Shown here piece by piece: positions 5,862 through 11,914 of a DNA stretch of 11,914 nucleotides. The notes under the pieces are model-generated. The model saw nothing but the letters and a program-made list of their open reading frames with translations, was not told where the DNA came from and ran no database searches. Made by a program: the position numbers and the translations under genes. Every line of letters begins with the position of its first letter. The first letter of the stretch is position 1. This DNA comes from Oscillospiraceae bacterium (lineage in GTDB: Bacteria > Bacillota > Clostridia > Oscillospirales > Oscillospiraceae): positions 1 to 11,914 of the forward strand of contig CACZSJ010000063.1 of the NCBI GenBank assembly GCA_902783825.1. Reading direction: 5' to 3'.

Positions 5862-5878
5862 CTGTGATAAAATCACAG
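5862..5878. promoter_or_regulatory. Perfect dyad upstream of the csoR promoter, possible regulator site
   Basis: CTGTGAT (5862-5868) and ATCACAG (5872-5878) are perfect 7-bp arms around AAA. The centre is about 63 bases upstream of the predicted csoR transcription start, a spacing used by class I activators. The core TGTGA-N5-TCACA resembles a Crp/Fnr-family site but has a 5-base instead of a 6-base gap, so the cognate factor is unknown. It is not followed by a T tract and does not look like a terminator. Confidence 0.4.
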
Positions 5879-5886
5879 GTAGGGAC

Positions 5887-5926
5887 GCAAAAATCCGCAG
5901 CACCGTTTGGTGCTGCGGATTTTTGC
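5887..5926 (-). terminator. Terminator of the rnf operon
   Basis: A perfect 18-bp stem (5887-5904 with 5909-5926) has a 4-base loop and an A5/T5 tract within the stem base. It lies 28 bases after the rnfB stop codon and upstream of the csoR promoter, separating the two operons. The symmetric A/T tracts make it potentially active on both strands. Confidence 0.92.
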
Positions 5927-5954
5927 TTGTTTTCTTTTTTGTTCGCAGGCCAGA

Positions 5955-6749
5955 TCAGCCGAAGAAATCGATGATCTTCCGCGGACACACGTCGGCGCAA
6001 TGGCCGCACTGGACGCACTTGTCCACATCCACGCGAGCCAGGTTGTCGGTGACAACGATGGCGTCCGCCGGGCACTCACGCTGGCACTTCATGCAGCCGA
6101 TGCAGCCCACCTTGCAGATCTTCATGAGCTGCGCACCCTTGTCCTTGCTGCTGCAGGCAGGCATGATCACCTGGCTTTCCGGAATCAGCTTGACGATGCT
6201 CTTGGGGCAGGCTTCCACACAGGCGCCACAGCCCACACACTTGGAGCGGTCGACCTTGGCCACACCGTTTTCCACGTGCATCGCATCGAACTGACAGGCG
6301 CGGGCACAATTGCCCAGACCCACACAGGCGAAGGTGCACCACTTGCTGCCCTTGCCACCGAAGAGCATAGCGCCACGGCAATCTTCCGGACCGGAATAAT
6401 TGAAGCGCGGCTCCGCCACATCGCTGGCACCGGAGCATGCCACATGCGCAACCTGTTTTACTGCTGCACCGCCGGAAACGCCCATGATCTCCGCGATCTT
6501 GGCCGCTGCCTCCGGGCCGCTGGCCACACACTTGTTGGTGGGCGCCTGACCCGCCGCCACGGCCTTGGCATAGCCGTCACAACCGGGATAGCCGCAGCCG
6601 CCACAGTTGGCGCCGGCCAAGCATTCCCGTATGGCAGCCTCTCTCGGGTCAACCTCCACATGGAACACCTTAGCCGCAAAAGCCAGGATCGCACCAAAGA
6701 CAGCGCCCAGGACGCCGAGAACCACAATCGATAACAGAATGGTTTTCAT
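5955..6749 (-). CDS. rnfB: Rnf complex subunit B, iron-sulfur electron carrier
   Basis: The 264-residue subunit passes electrons from reduced ferredoxin into the membrane part of the Rnf complex. One N-terminal membrane helix (about 5-26) anchors it. A four-Cys domain follows (C49, C52, C57, C74) in the signature NCGGCGYPGCDGYA. Then come four ferredoxin-like Cys motifs: C138-x3-C-x5-C-x3-C152; CVGCGACVEACP (171-182); CKVGCIGCMKCQRECP (212-227); and CVQCGHCADVCP (245-256). The protein ends nine residues after the last motif. It is the last gene of the operon, 14 bases after rnfA. Its AAGGAGG site overlaps the rnfA stop codon, so translation is probably coupled. Fe-S content and topology follow from the family; the exact number of clusters is inferred from the Cys motifs. 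Confidence 0.97.
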   Translation of the reverse strand: MKTILLSIVVLGVLGAVFGAILAFAAKVFHVEVDPREAAIRECLAGANCGGCGYPGCDGYAKAVAAGQAPTNKCVASGPEAAAKIAEIMGVSGGAAVKQVAHVACSGASDVAEPRFNYSGPEDCRGAMLFGGKGSKWCTFACVGLGNCARACQFDAMHVENGVAKVDRSKCVGCGACVEACPKSIVKLIPESQVIMPACSSKDKGAQLMKICKVGCIGCMKCQRECPADAIVVTDNLARVDVDKCVQCGHCADVCPRKIIDFFG

Positions 6750-6763
6750 ACTTCAGGCCCTCC

Positions 6764-7348
6764 TTAAAAGATCTGCATGCCGCTGAAGCCCATGAACGCC
6801 AGGGCCACAAGGGCGGCAGAAACCAAGCAGATGGGGAAGCCCTCAAAGTTCTCCGGGTAATCGGCAAACTGGATCCGCTCACGGACGCTGGCAAACAGCA
6901 CGATGGCCAGCATGAAGCCGATGCCGCCGGTGATGCCGTACACCACAGACTCCAGGAAGTTGTAGTTGTTCTGCACGTTCAGCAGAACCACACCCAGCAC
7001 CGCGCAGTTGGTGGTGATCAGCGGCAGATAAATGCCCAGCGCCTCATACAGAGAGGGAACGGACTTTTTGAGGAACATCTCAACAAACTGCACCAGAGAG
7101 GCAATGACCAGAATGAAAGCCAAGGTCTCCAGGAACGCAAGCCCCAGGGGGATCAGAATGTAGGTGTCGATCACCCAGCAGATCGCCGAGGCCAGACCCA
7201 TGACGAATACCACGGCCAGGCCCATGCCCGTCGCCGTATCCACCTTGCTGGAGCAGCCCAGGAAGGGGCAGATGCCCAGGAACTGGGAGAAGATAAAGTT
7301 ATTGGTCAGAATGGCGCCAAGGGAGATGGCGAGAATACTTGACAGCAT
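6764..7348 (-). CDS. rnfA: Rnf complex subunit A, integral membrane
   Basis: The 194-residue, highly hydrophobic protein has about six membrane helices and is the normal length for RnfA/NqrE. Conserved stretches include LTNNFIFSQFLGICPFLGCS (residues 14-33) and ITTNCAVLGVVL (about 111-122). In both, Cys and Asn residues lie in half-helices that in this family hold an intramembrane iron centre between RnfA and RnfE. It forms part of the ion-translocating core. Its ATG overlaps the rnfE stop codon by one base (TAATG). Its AAGGAGG site is inside the last rnfE codons (Lys-Glu-Val). Confidence 0.97.
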   Translation of the reverse strand: MLSSILAISLGAILTNNFIFSQFLGICPFLGCSSKVDTATGMGLAVVFVMGLASAICWVIDTYILIPLGLAFLETLAFILVIASLVQFVEMFLKKSVPSLYEALGIYLPLITTNCAVLGVVLLNVQNNYNFLESVVYGITGGIGFMLAIVLFASVRERIQFADYPENFEGFPICLVSAALVALAFMGFSGMQIF

Positions 7349-8064
7349 TATTCATCTACCTCCTTCGCAGCGGCAGCCGCGGCAGCCGCCGCAGCCTGTT
7401 CGGCCGCTTCCTTTTTCTTTGCGCTCTTCTTCAGGGCATACTGCATGGTACCGAAGATAACGCCCAAGGTCAGGAAGCCGCCAAAGGGAAGATTCAGAAT
7501 GGATGCGCCGTAGTCAGAGGGGAAGAGCTGGATGCCGGCGCCCGTGCCATCCATGGTGAAGCGGAAGCCGTTGGTAATGTCGATCAGACCGCCGCCAAAG
7601 CGTCCGGATCCCAGAAGCTCACGGATCAGACACATCAGGATCAGCACGCAGGTGTAGCCCAGGCCCTGGGTGATGCCGTCCACAAAGGAGGCACCTACCG
7701 TGTTCTTCTGGCAGAAGGCTTCTGCACGGCCGATGATGATGCAGTTGACAACGATCAGCGGGATAAACACGCCCAACGCCGAGCTCAAGGCGGGGATAAA
7801 AGCCTGCAGCAGCAGGTCCACGATGGTCACAAAGCCTGCGATGACGACGACGAAGATCGCCAGTCGGATCTCTTCGGGAATGATTTTACGGATGGCCGCC
7901 ACACAGACGTTACAGCAGGTCAGAATGATGAGCACGGAAAGGCCCATGCCGACGCCGTTGAAGAGCGTGGTGGTGATGGCCATGGTGGCGCACATACCAA
8001 GCTGCTGAACCAGGATGGGGTTGTTGGTAATCACGCCTTCTTTTAGCTTCGTTCTAAAATACAT
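7348..8064 (-). CDS. rnfE: Rnf complex subunit E, integral membrane, with poly-Ala tail
   Basis: The 238-residue protein is the partner and distant paralogue of RnfA, with about six membrane helices. Conserved elements are the N-terminal NNPILVQQLGMCATMAIT (14-31) and PLIVVNCIIIGRAEAF (102-117), which contain the Cys and Asn residues of the membrane core. After the last helix the protein carries a cytosolic-looking tail, KKSAKKKEAAEQ, then ten consecutive Ala (224-233), then KEVDE. This is longer than I would expect for the family. Its ATG overlaps the rnfG stop by one base. The AAGGAGG used by rnfE lies in the Lys-Glu codons near the end of rnfG. Identity is secure; the function of the tail is unknown. 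Confidence 0.96.
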   Translation of the reverse strand: MYFRTKLKEGVITNNPILVQQLGMCATMAITTTLFNGVGMGLSVLIILTCCNVCVAAIRKIIPEEIRLAIFVVVIAGFVTIVDLLLQAFIPALSSALGVFIPLIVVNCIIIGRAEAFCQKNTVGASFVDGITQGLGYTCVLILMCLIRELLGSGRFGGGLIDITNGFRFTMDGTGAGIQLFPSDYGASILNLPFGGFLTLGVIFGTMQYALKKSAKKKEAAEQAAAAAAAAAAKEVDE

Positions 8065-8639
8065 TACGCTGCTACCTCCTTTGCCACTTGGATGGAGACG
8101 GATACAGCTTTGGCGATGGTGCGGGACGTAATGGTCGCGCCGGAGATGGCGTCGATCTGTCCGCCGGCCTTGGTCAACGCGATATCCTCACCCTGGCCGG
8201 CAAACTGCGCGCGCCAGTCTGCGCCCGCCTGAGAGGTGCTGGCCGCAACCGCGCCCAGACCGGAGGTCTCAGAATGCTCGATCACAGAGATGCCTGAGCA
8301 GAGGAAATCGCTGTCCACACCGCTGGCCAGGGTGATGTTGCCCTGCGCGCCGGAGAAGGTGGTCACGATCACGTAGCCCAGTACGTTGCCGGAAGCGTCC
8401 AGCGCCTCGTTGACGCTGTCGATGTTCACCTTGTCGATGGCGGCGGGCAGGCCCAGCGCGGCCTTGTCCAGTTCCTTATAGGACTCTGCCTTCAGAACGG
8501 CACCGTAGGCTGTGTTGGTTTTCTGAATGGTCAGTTCCTCGATGCGGCGGTATGTAAGCTCGTTGATAACGCCCAACACGCCGGCAACAATGGCACAAAT
8601 CAGAAGCAGGACCAGCGTAAGCTTGAAAATCTTATTCAT
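8064..8639 (-). CDS. rnfG: Rnf complex subunit G, covalent-FMN protein
   Basis: The 191-residue protein has one N-terminal membrane helix (about 5-25) and an extracytoplasmic FMN-binding domain. DAISGAT (163-169) is the flavinylation motif of NqrC/RnfG. T169 would carry FMN through a phosphoester bond, attached by the transferase ApbE, which is not in this window. G128-L129-G130 within SETSGLGA is a further conserved family element. The subunit passes electrons within the Rnf complex. Its ATG overlaps the rnfD stop by four bases (ATGA), and its AAGGAGG is inside the last rnfD codons. The protein ends QVAKEVAA, whose Lys-Glu codons serve rnfE. Confidence 0.96.
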   Translation of the reverse strand: MNKIFKLTLVLLLICAIVAGVLGVINELTYRRIEELTIQKTNTAYGAVLKAESYKELDKAALGLPAAIDKVNIDSVNEALDASGNVLGYVIVTTFSGAQGNITLASGVDSDFLCSGISVIEHSETSGLGAVAASTSQAGADWRAQFAGQGEDIALTKAGGQIDAISGATITSRTIAKAVSVSIQVAKEVAA

Positions 8640-9679
8640 TTCGCCGCCTCCTTTGCCGCGGCCTTAGCCGCTTTCTTGGCCGCCTTTTCAGCCGCGATGT
8701 CCTCCTTGGACACGCCGAACTGATGACGGTGGAAGCCCTTGTCGATGGCCCAGGCGCAAAGGTTCATGATCAGGATCGCATAGCTGACGCCCTCGGGGAA
8801 GCCGCCGAAATAGCGAATCAGCACTGTCAGCACACCGCAGCCCGCGCCGTAGAGCAGCTGGCCGTTGAGGGTGACCGGGCTGGTAGCGTAATCCGTCGCC
8901 ATGAAGATGGCGCCCAGAAGCAGACCGCCGGACAGGATATTGTAGATCATCCAACTGCCGTGATCGTATCCGGCGTGGCCGAAGATCAGGCACAGCAGCG
9001 CCACTGTCCCGATGAAGGAAACGGGGATCCGCCAGGAAATCACCTTGCGGGCGATCAGGTACACGCCGCCGATGAGCAGCATCAGCGCGCTGACTTCGCC
9101 GATGGCGCCGGGGATGCCGCCCATGAACATGGCGCCGTAGCCGAAATACTCCGGCATGGGATTGCCGCTGTACATGTAGCTGAGAGGCGTGGCCATGGTG
9201 ACCCCGTCCACCGTACCCTTGAGCGCATTGGGGACGGCAAAACTGCCCATGATCACCGCGTAAGAAGCCAGCAGAAACGCACGGCCAGCCAGCGCCGGGT
9301 TGAGGAAGTTCTTACCGATGCCTCCATAGAGCTGCTTGACCACAACGATGGCAAAGAAGGTGCCGATCACCGGAACCCACCAGGGCGTGGTGGGCGGCAA
9401 GGTCAAGGCCAGGAGAAGACCGGTCAGCGCTGCAGACAGGTCATGGATGGTGGCAGGCTTCTTCAGCAGCTTCCGATAGGCCCACTCAAAGAACACAGCG
9501 GAACATACGGAGGCCAGAATCACCACCATGGCCGAGACGCCGAACTGGACCGCAGACCAAATCACGGCCGGCATCAACGCAAGGATCACATCCAGCATCA
9601 GGCGCTTGGTATCGGTATTCGTTCTGACTTGCGGCTGATATGCTACGTCAAGAACAATCTTTTCCTTCTGTTCACTCAT
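8636..9679 (-). CDS. rnfD: Rnf complex subunit D, membrane, covalent-FMN protein
   Basis: The 347-residue integral membrane subunit (about nine to ten helices) is a key part of the ion path. Conserved segments are KNFLNPALAGRAFL (123-136), the flavinylation motif DGVTMAT (158-164, with T164 as the FMN-bearing Thr), and MATDYATSPVT (260-270). The N-terminal about 30 residues are soluble. The C-terminal 19 residues (329-347) are almost only Ala and Lys with two Glu. Its ATG overlaps the rnfC stop by four bases. Its AAGGAGG lies within the rnfC tail codons. The ion (Na+ or H+) cannot be told from this sequence. Confidence 0.97.
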   Translation of the reverse strand: MSEQKEKIVLDVAYQPQVRTNTDTKRLMLDVILALMPAVIWSAVQFGVSAMVVILASVCSAVFFEWAYRKLLKKPATIHDLSAALTGLLLALTLPPTTPWWVPVIGTFFAIVVVKQLYGGIGKNFLNPALAGRAFLLASYAVIMGSFAVPNALKGTVDGVTMATPLSYMYSGNPMPEYFGYGAMFMGGIPGAIGEVSALMLLIGGVYLIARKVISWRIPVSFIGTVALLCLIFGHAGYDHGSWMIYNILSGGLLLGAIFMATDYATSPVTLNGQLLYGAGCGVLTVLIRYFGGFPEGVSYAILIMNLCAWAIDKGFHRHQFGVSKEDIAAEKAAKKAAKAAAKEAAK

Positions 9680-11028
9680 TTCTGGGCCTCCTTTGCTGCC
9701 GCAGCTTCAGCCTTTGCTTTATCGGCGGCTGCCTTGGCCTGGAACATCAGCTTGGCCGTTTTGAACGCATGGGTCAGAGGCATTCTGGCCGGACAGTTGT
9801 AAGAGCAGCTGCCGCATTCAAAACAGTCGGTGATGTGGTATTTTTCCATGTTTTCAAAGTCACCCTTGCTGTAGTACATGTACATGAATACCGGCTCCAG
9901 GTTCATGGGGCAAACGGTAATGCACTTGCCGCAGCGGATGCAGGTGGGATTGTCAACATGCTTATCCTCTTCTTCCGTGAAGTAGAGGACGCCGGCCGTT
10001 CCCTTGACCGTCGGCGCATCAAAGCTGGTGGCGCAGATGCCCATCATCGGGCCGCCCAGGACGATCTTGCGCGGGGTCTTGACGAAGCCGCCGCACTGCT
10101 CGGCCAAGTAGCCGAAGGGCGTACCCACACGGGTCAGGCCGTTGACCGGGGCTTTCAAGGCGCTGCCAGCCACCGTCACAATACGCTCAATCACGGGCTT
10201 GCCTTCGTAGCAGGCCTGGTAGATGGCGTAGCAGGTACGGGTGCTTACCACGTTGCAGCCAACGCCAGAGGGAATGCCGCCGGGCTTGACCTCACGGTTC
10301 GTAACCGCCTTGACCTGCATCTTCTCGCCGCCCTGGGGGTACTTGACCTCTTCGGGCACGATTTCAATGCCATACTGCTCCGGATGGAGGGAGTTGAGCA
10401 GATCGATGGCGTCCTGCTTGTTTTTTTCGATGCCATAGTAAGCCTTGTCAAGACCGCTGGCGATCCGAACCAGTTCGATCCCCTTCATCAACTGCTCGGG
10501 GTAATTGAGCATGGTCAAATGGTCGCCGTTCAGGTAGGGCTCACACTCGGCGCCATTGATGATCAGCTTGTCGACTTTGCCAATGCCACCGCGGATTTTG
10601 AAGGCCGTTGGGAACATGGCGCCGCCCATACCGACCACGCCGGCTTCCCGGATCCGCTCCAGAATCGCGTCCGGATCCTTGAGCTGCTCTTCGGTCAGCG
10701 GGGCCAGATCCTCGCAGGGCGTGTCCTGATAGTCGTTCTCAATGACGACGGACATGATCATGTCGCCCAATGGATGGTGTCTGGGCTCAACCGCGACCAC
10801 CGTTCCGGAGACGGAGGCGTGAACCGGTGCAGAAACCGGAGCCGGATTCTCACCGATCTTCTGACCCATTGTCACATGGTCGCCTTTCTGCACCAGAGGC
10901 TGACAGGGCGCGCCTATATGCTGGGCCATGGGGATAACGACTTGGGCCGGCGGCGTAATGACTGTCACCGGGATTTCCGGAGACTTCATGTAATTGGGGT
11001 GTACACCGCCTTTGAACGAATAGGACAT
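9676..11028 (-). CDS. rnfC: Rnf complex subunit C, NADH-binding FMN/Fe-S subunit
   Basis: The 450-residue peripheral subunit is where NAD+ is reduced by electrons arriving from ferredoxin. An N-terminal barrel-sandwich domain (about 1-100) is followed by the nucleotide/flavin fold with GVVGMGGAMFPTAFK (130-144) and GAECEPYL (159-166). GGPMMG lies at 325-330. Two ferredoxin motifs follow, CIRCGKCITVCP (363-374) and CFECGSCSYNCP (402-413). The last 20 residues are Ala/Lys-rich and end AKEAQK. The ATG at 11028 has GAGGTG six bases upstream. The frame is open to 11094, but that longer version would place coding sequence between the promoter and this good ribosome binding site. It is the first gene of the operon, with the promoter 47 bases upstream. 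Confidence 0.97.
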   Translation of the reverse strand: MSYSFKGGVHPNYMKSPEIPVTVITPPAQVVIPMAQHIGAPCQPLVQKGDHVTMGQKIGENPAPVSAPVHASVSGTVVAVEPRHHPLGDMIMSVVIENDYQDTPCEDLAPLTEEQLKDPDAILERIREAGVVGMGGAMFPTAFKIRGGIGKVDKLIINGAECEPYLNGDHLTMLNYPEQLMKGIELVRIASGLDKAYYGIEKNKQDAIDLLNSLHPEQYGIEIVPEEVKYPQGGEKMQVKAVTNREVKPGGIPSGVGCNVVSTRTCYAIYQACYEGKPVIERIVTVAGSALKAPVNGLTRVGTPFGYLAEQCGGFVKTPRKIVLGGPMMGICATSFDAPTVKGTAGVLYFTEEEDKHVDNPTCIRCGKCITVCPMNLEPVFMYMYYSKGDFENMEKYHITDCFECGSCSYNCPARMPLTHAFKTAKLMFQAKAAADKAKAEAAAAKEAQK

Positions 11029-11074
11029 AAGCTTCACCTCGTAATCATACTTACCATGGGATTGTCCACCTTGG

Positions 11075-11104
11075 ATTATACCATATCGTGTCACAAAATG
11101 TCTA
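11075..11104 (-). promoter_or_regulatory. Promoter of the rnf operon
   Basis: On the minus strand TAGACA (11104-11099; 5 of 6 consensus bases) is followed after 18 bases by a perfect TATAAT (11080-11075), with TGG just before it (extended -10). The predicted start is near 11068, giving a 40-base leader to the rnfC ATG. No other promoter of this quality is seen within the operon. Confidence 0.8.
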
Positions 11105-11323
11105 CCCGAATTGCAGGGAAAACTCTTTCATTTCATCGATAAGTTTATAACAATTGTCCTCTTTGCACGATTTGGAAAGCCTTTCCTGTGAGAACGGGTC
11201 TTTTTTGCATTTTCATCCCCTTCCGCCCTCTTCTCTCCACTGTATGCGCCGCCGAAAAGCCGCATGACGAGCGGAGGAAAAACAACTTCCTCCCCGCTGT
11301 CCGCAGGGTGTAAGCCTTCCGTT
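11105..11323. other. Intergenic stretch between rnfC promoter and the flavodiiron remnant
   Basis: I see no gene here. Short open frames on the minus strand (for example 11128-11373) have no family features and no convincing ribosome binding site. It contains a small palindrome, GGAAAG-C-CTTTCC (11174-11186). It also contains an imperfect hairpin (10-bp stem with a CC bulge, 11270-11279 with 11287-11298) that lacks a T tract. It may be debris of the decayed gene upstream. Confidence 0.6.
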
Positions 11324-11610
11324 TCATACCCTCTCGGCAATGGCACAGGCCAGGGCCTCGATCTGCTCCACATGGGAAATCAGCAGATAATCCAGGCCGC
11401 GCCCACCCAGGGCGTAAACCAGATTCTCCCGGAAGCGGCCCGATACCGCCTTGTCCGCCGTATCAAACAGCACCGTCTTCTCATCCAGTAACAGATAGGC
11501 GTTATAGGACACCTCGTCCGCCCCCCATGCACACCCTCAAAGCAGCTGAGACGTCTGTCGTCAGCGCCCACCCAAACCAGGTCTTCTCTCCCCTTTCTTG
11601 TGCAATGCAT
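11324..11610 (-). pseudogene. Remnant of an A-type flavodiiron protein gene (frameshifted, internally deleted)
   Basis: Two frames of the minus strand together spell the start of a flavodiiron protein, the cytosolic enzyme family that reduces O2 or NO to protect anaerobes. The first frame, from ATG 11610, gives MHCTRKGREDLVWVGADDRR...CFEGVH. The second, after 11526, gives ADEVSYNAYLLLDEKTVLFDT and then ...RGLDYLLISHVE. The frame changes at a run of six G (11521-11526), so the original was one protein. After HVE, where intact members continue with an Asp-His of the di-iron site, the sequence jumps to QIEALACAIAERV and stops. That resembles the C-terminal helix of the flavodoxin domain, so about 300 residues appear to be deleted. 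A TATAAT (11698-11693) upstream and GAGG before the ATG may survive from the working gene. The family assignment of the N-terminal part is firm; the C-terminal assignment is inference. Confidence 0.78.
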
Positions 11611-11708
11611 CGTATTCCTCATGCCCTAAGGCCTTTCTTATCGCATTTTCATCGCCATGCAGATCCATGCCAACGCTTCCCTTTCCATCGCCATTATAAA
11701 AGAAACCC

Positions 11709-11737
11709 TTGCAGATATAACTGTTTTCTGCTATAAC
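11709..11737 (+). promoter_or_regulatory. Probable promoter of the right-edge gene
   Basis: TTGCAG (11709-11714) is followed after exactly 17 bases by TATAAC (11732-11737; 5 of 6 consensus bases). The octamer TATAACTG occurs twice, at 11716 and 11732, 16 bases apart, so the -10 box is part of a short direct repeat. The predicted start is near 11744, with GGAGGTG (11754-11760) in a short leader. Confidence 0.55.
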
Positions 11738-11765
11738 TGAGATAGAATGTGCCGGAGGTGTTCAT

Positions 11766-11914
11766 ATGGCAGAGAAAAAATTCGTATCCGCAGCGGAGAC
11801 CCAGGACTATGAACAGGCGCAGGTGTTTGACAAGCTGCGGGTAGGCGATCTTGGGGTGTATTTCCGGGACGGCCTTCGTACCCGTTTTATTCCCTATACG
11901 GACATGGATCGGGC
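11766..11914 (+). CDS. Unrecognised protein, N-terminal 49 residues, runs off the window
   Basis: The ATG at 11766 has GGAGGTG (11754-11760) five bases upstream and opens a frame to the window edge with no stop. The protein begins MAEKKFVSAAETQDYEQA, then reads QVFDKLRVGDLGVYFRDG and RTRFIPYTDMDRA. It is hydrophilic, with no signal peptide or membrane helix. The first part looks helical and the rest strand-like with a Gly-Asp turn. I recall similar short uncharacterised proteins in Clostridia but cannot name a family. The gene points away from the flavodiiron remnant and has its own promoter. Confidence 0.75.
   Translation, partial: MAEKKFVSAAETQDYEQAQVFDKLRVGDLGVYFRDGLRTRFIPYTDMDR

Noticed and set aside
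7368..7398. Short GCN-rich repeat in rnfE as a tandem DNA repeat or mobile element end
   Set aside because: It is explained by ten in-frame Ala codons with mixed third bases; there is no larger repeat unit and no flanking duplication.
11081..11098. Rex-type redox operator in the rnf promoter spacer (TTGTGA seen on the minus strand)
   Set aside because: Only one half-site is present; the opposite TCACAA arm is missing, so the match is too weak to report as a site.
9640..11142. A 500-residue open frame on the plus strand opposite rnfC
   Set aside because: The composition is that of an antisense shadow and it has no family signature; rnfC on the other strand has all its motifs, a promoter and a ribosome binding site.
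11128..11373. Small open frame (81 residues) on the minus strand between rnfC and the flavodiiron remnant
   Set aside because: It overlaps the remnant in another frame, has no family features and no convincing ribosome binding site.

Overview
The window looks like a chromosomal segment from a moderately GC-rich anaerobic member of the Clostridia, most likely of the Oscillospiraceae/Ruminococcaceae type. The evidence is Firmicutes-style AAGGAGG ribosome binding sites, a complete rnf operon in the clostridial order C-D-G-E-A-B, a csoR-copA copper operon, a GroEL ending in GGMY, and the decayed remains of a flavodiiron protein gene. The family-level placement is inference from protein character, not from a search.

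Layout from left to right. The 3' two thirds of groEL (+) ends at a strong terminator. A Nudix hydrolase gene (+) with its own promoter follows. Next comes an AT-richer cassette (about 1911-2870) with a membrane-anchored bacterial PH-domain gene (-) and a divergent small Xre-type regulator gene (+). The two share a 130-base intergenic region with two abutting inverted repeats, one covering the -35 box of the PH gene. Terminator hairpins that work in either direction close both sides of the cassette.

The copper operon (-) follows. csoR is read from a consensus promoter whose 17-base spacer is filled by a CsoR-type palindrome. copA encodes a Cu(I) P1B-ATPase with metal-binding domains at both ends. 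The C-terminal metal-binding domain begins with its own in-frame ATG and a strong Shine-Dalgarno sequence, so the gene may also yield a free 67-residue CopZ-like chaperone. This is the most interesting candidate in the window.

The rnf operon (-; 11028 down to 5955) encodes the six-subunit ion-pumping ferredoxin:NAD+ oxidoreductase, from a clear promoter at 11075-11104 to an 18-bp terminator hairpin at 5887-5926. The genes are tightly coupled: four junctions overlap by 1 or 4 bases. In those four cases the Shine-Dalgarno site of the next gene is also the Ala-Lys-Glu codons at the end of the preceding protein.

Upstream of rnfC lies a frameshifted and internally deleted flavodiiron protein gene (-). 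The start of an unrecognised gene (+) runs off the right edge. I saw no tRNA, rRNA, CRISPR array, insertion sequence or phage gene. I did not find a new defence-like system. The novel-looking items are the copA/copZ nested gene, the Xre/PH cassette with its operators, and the dual-use C-termini in rnf.
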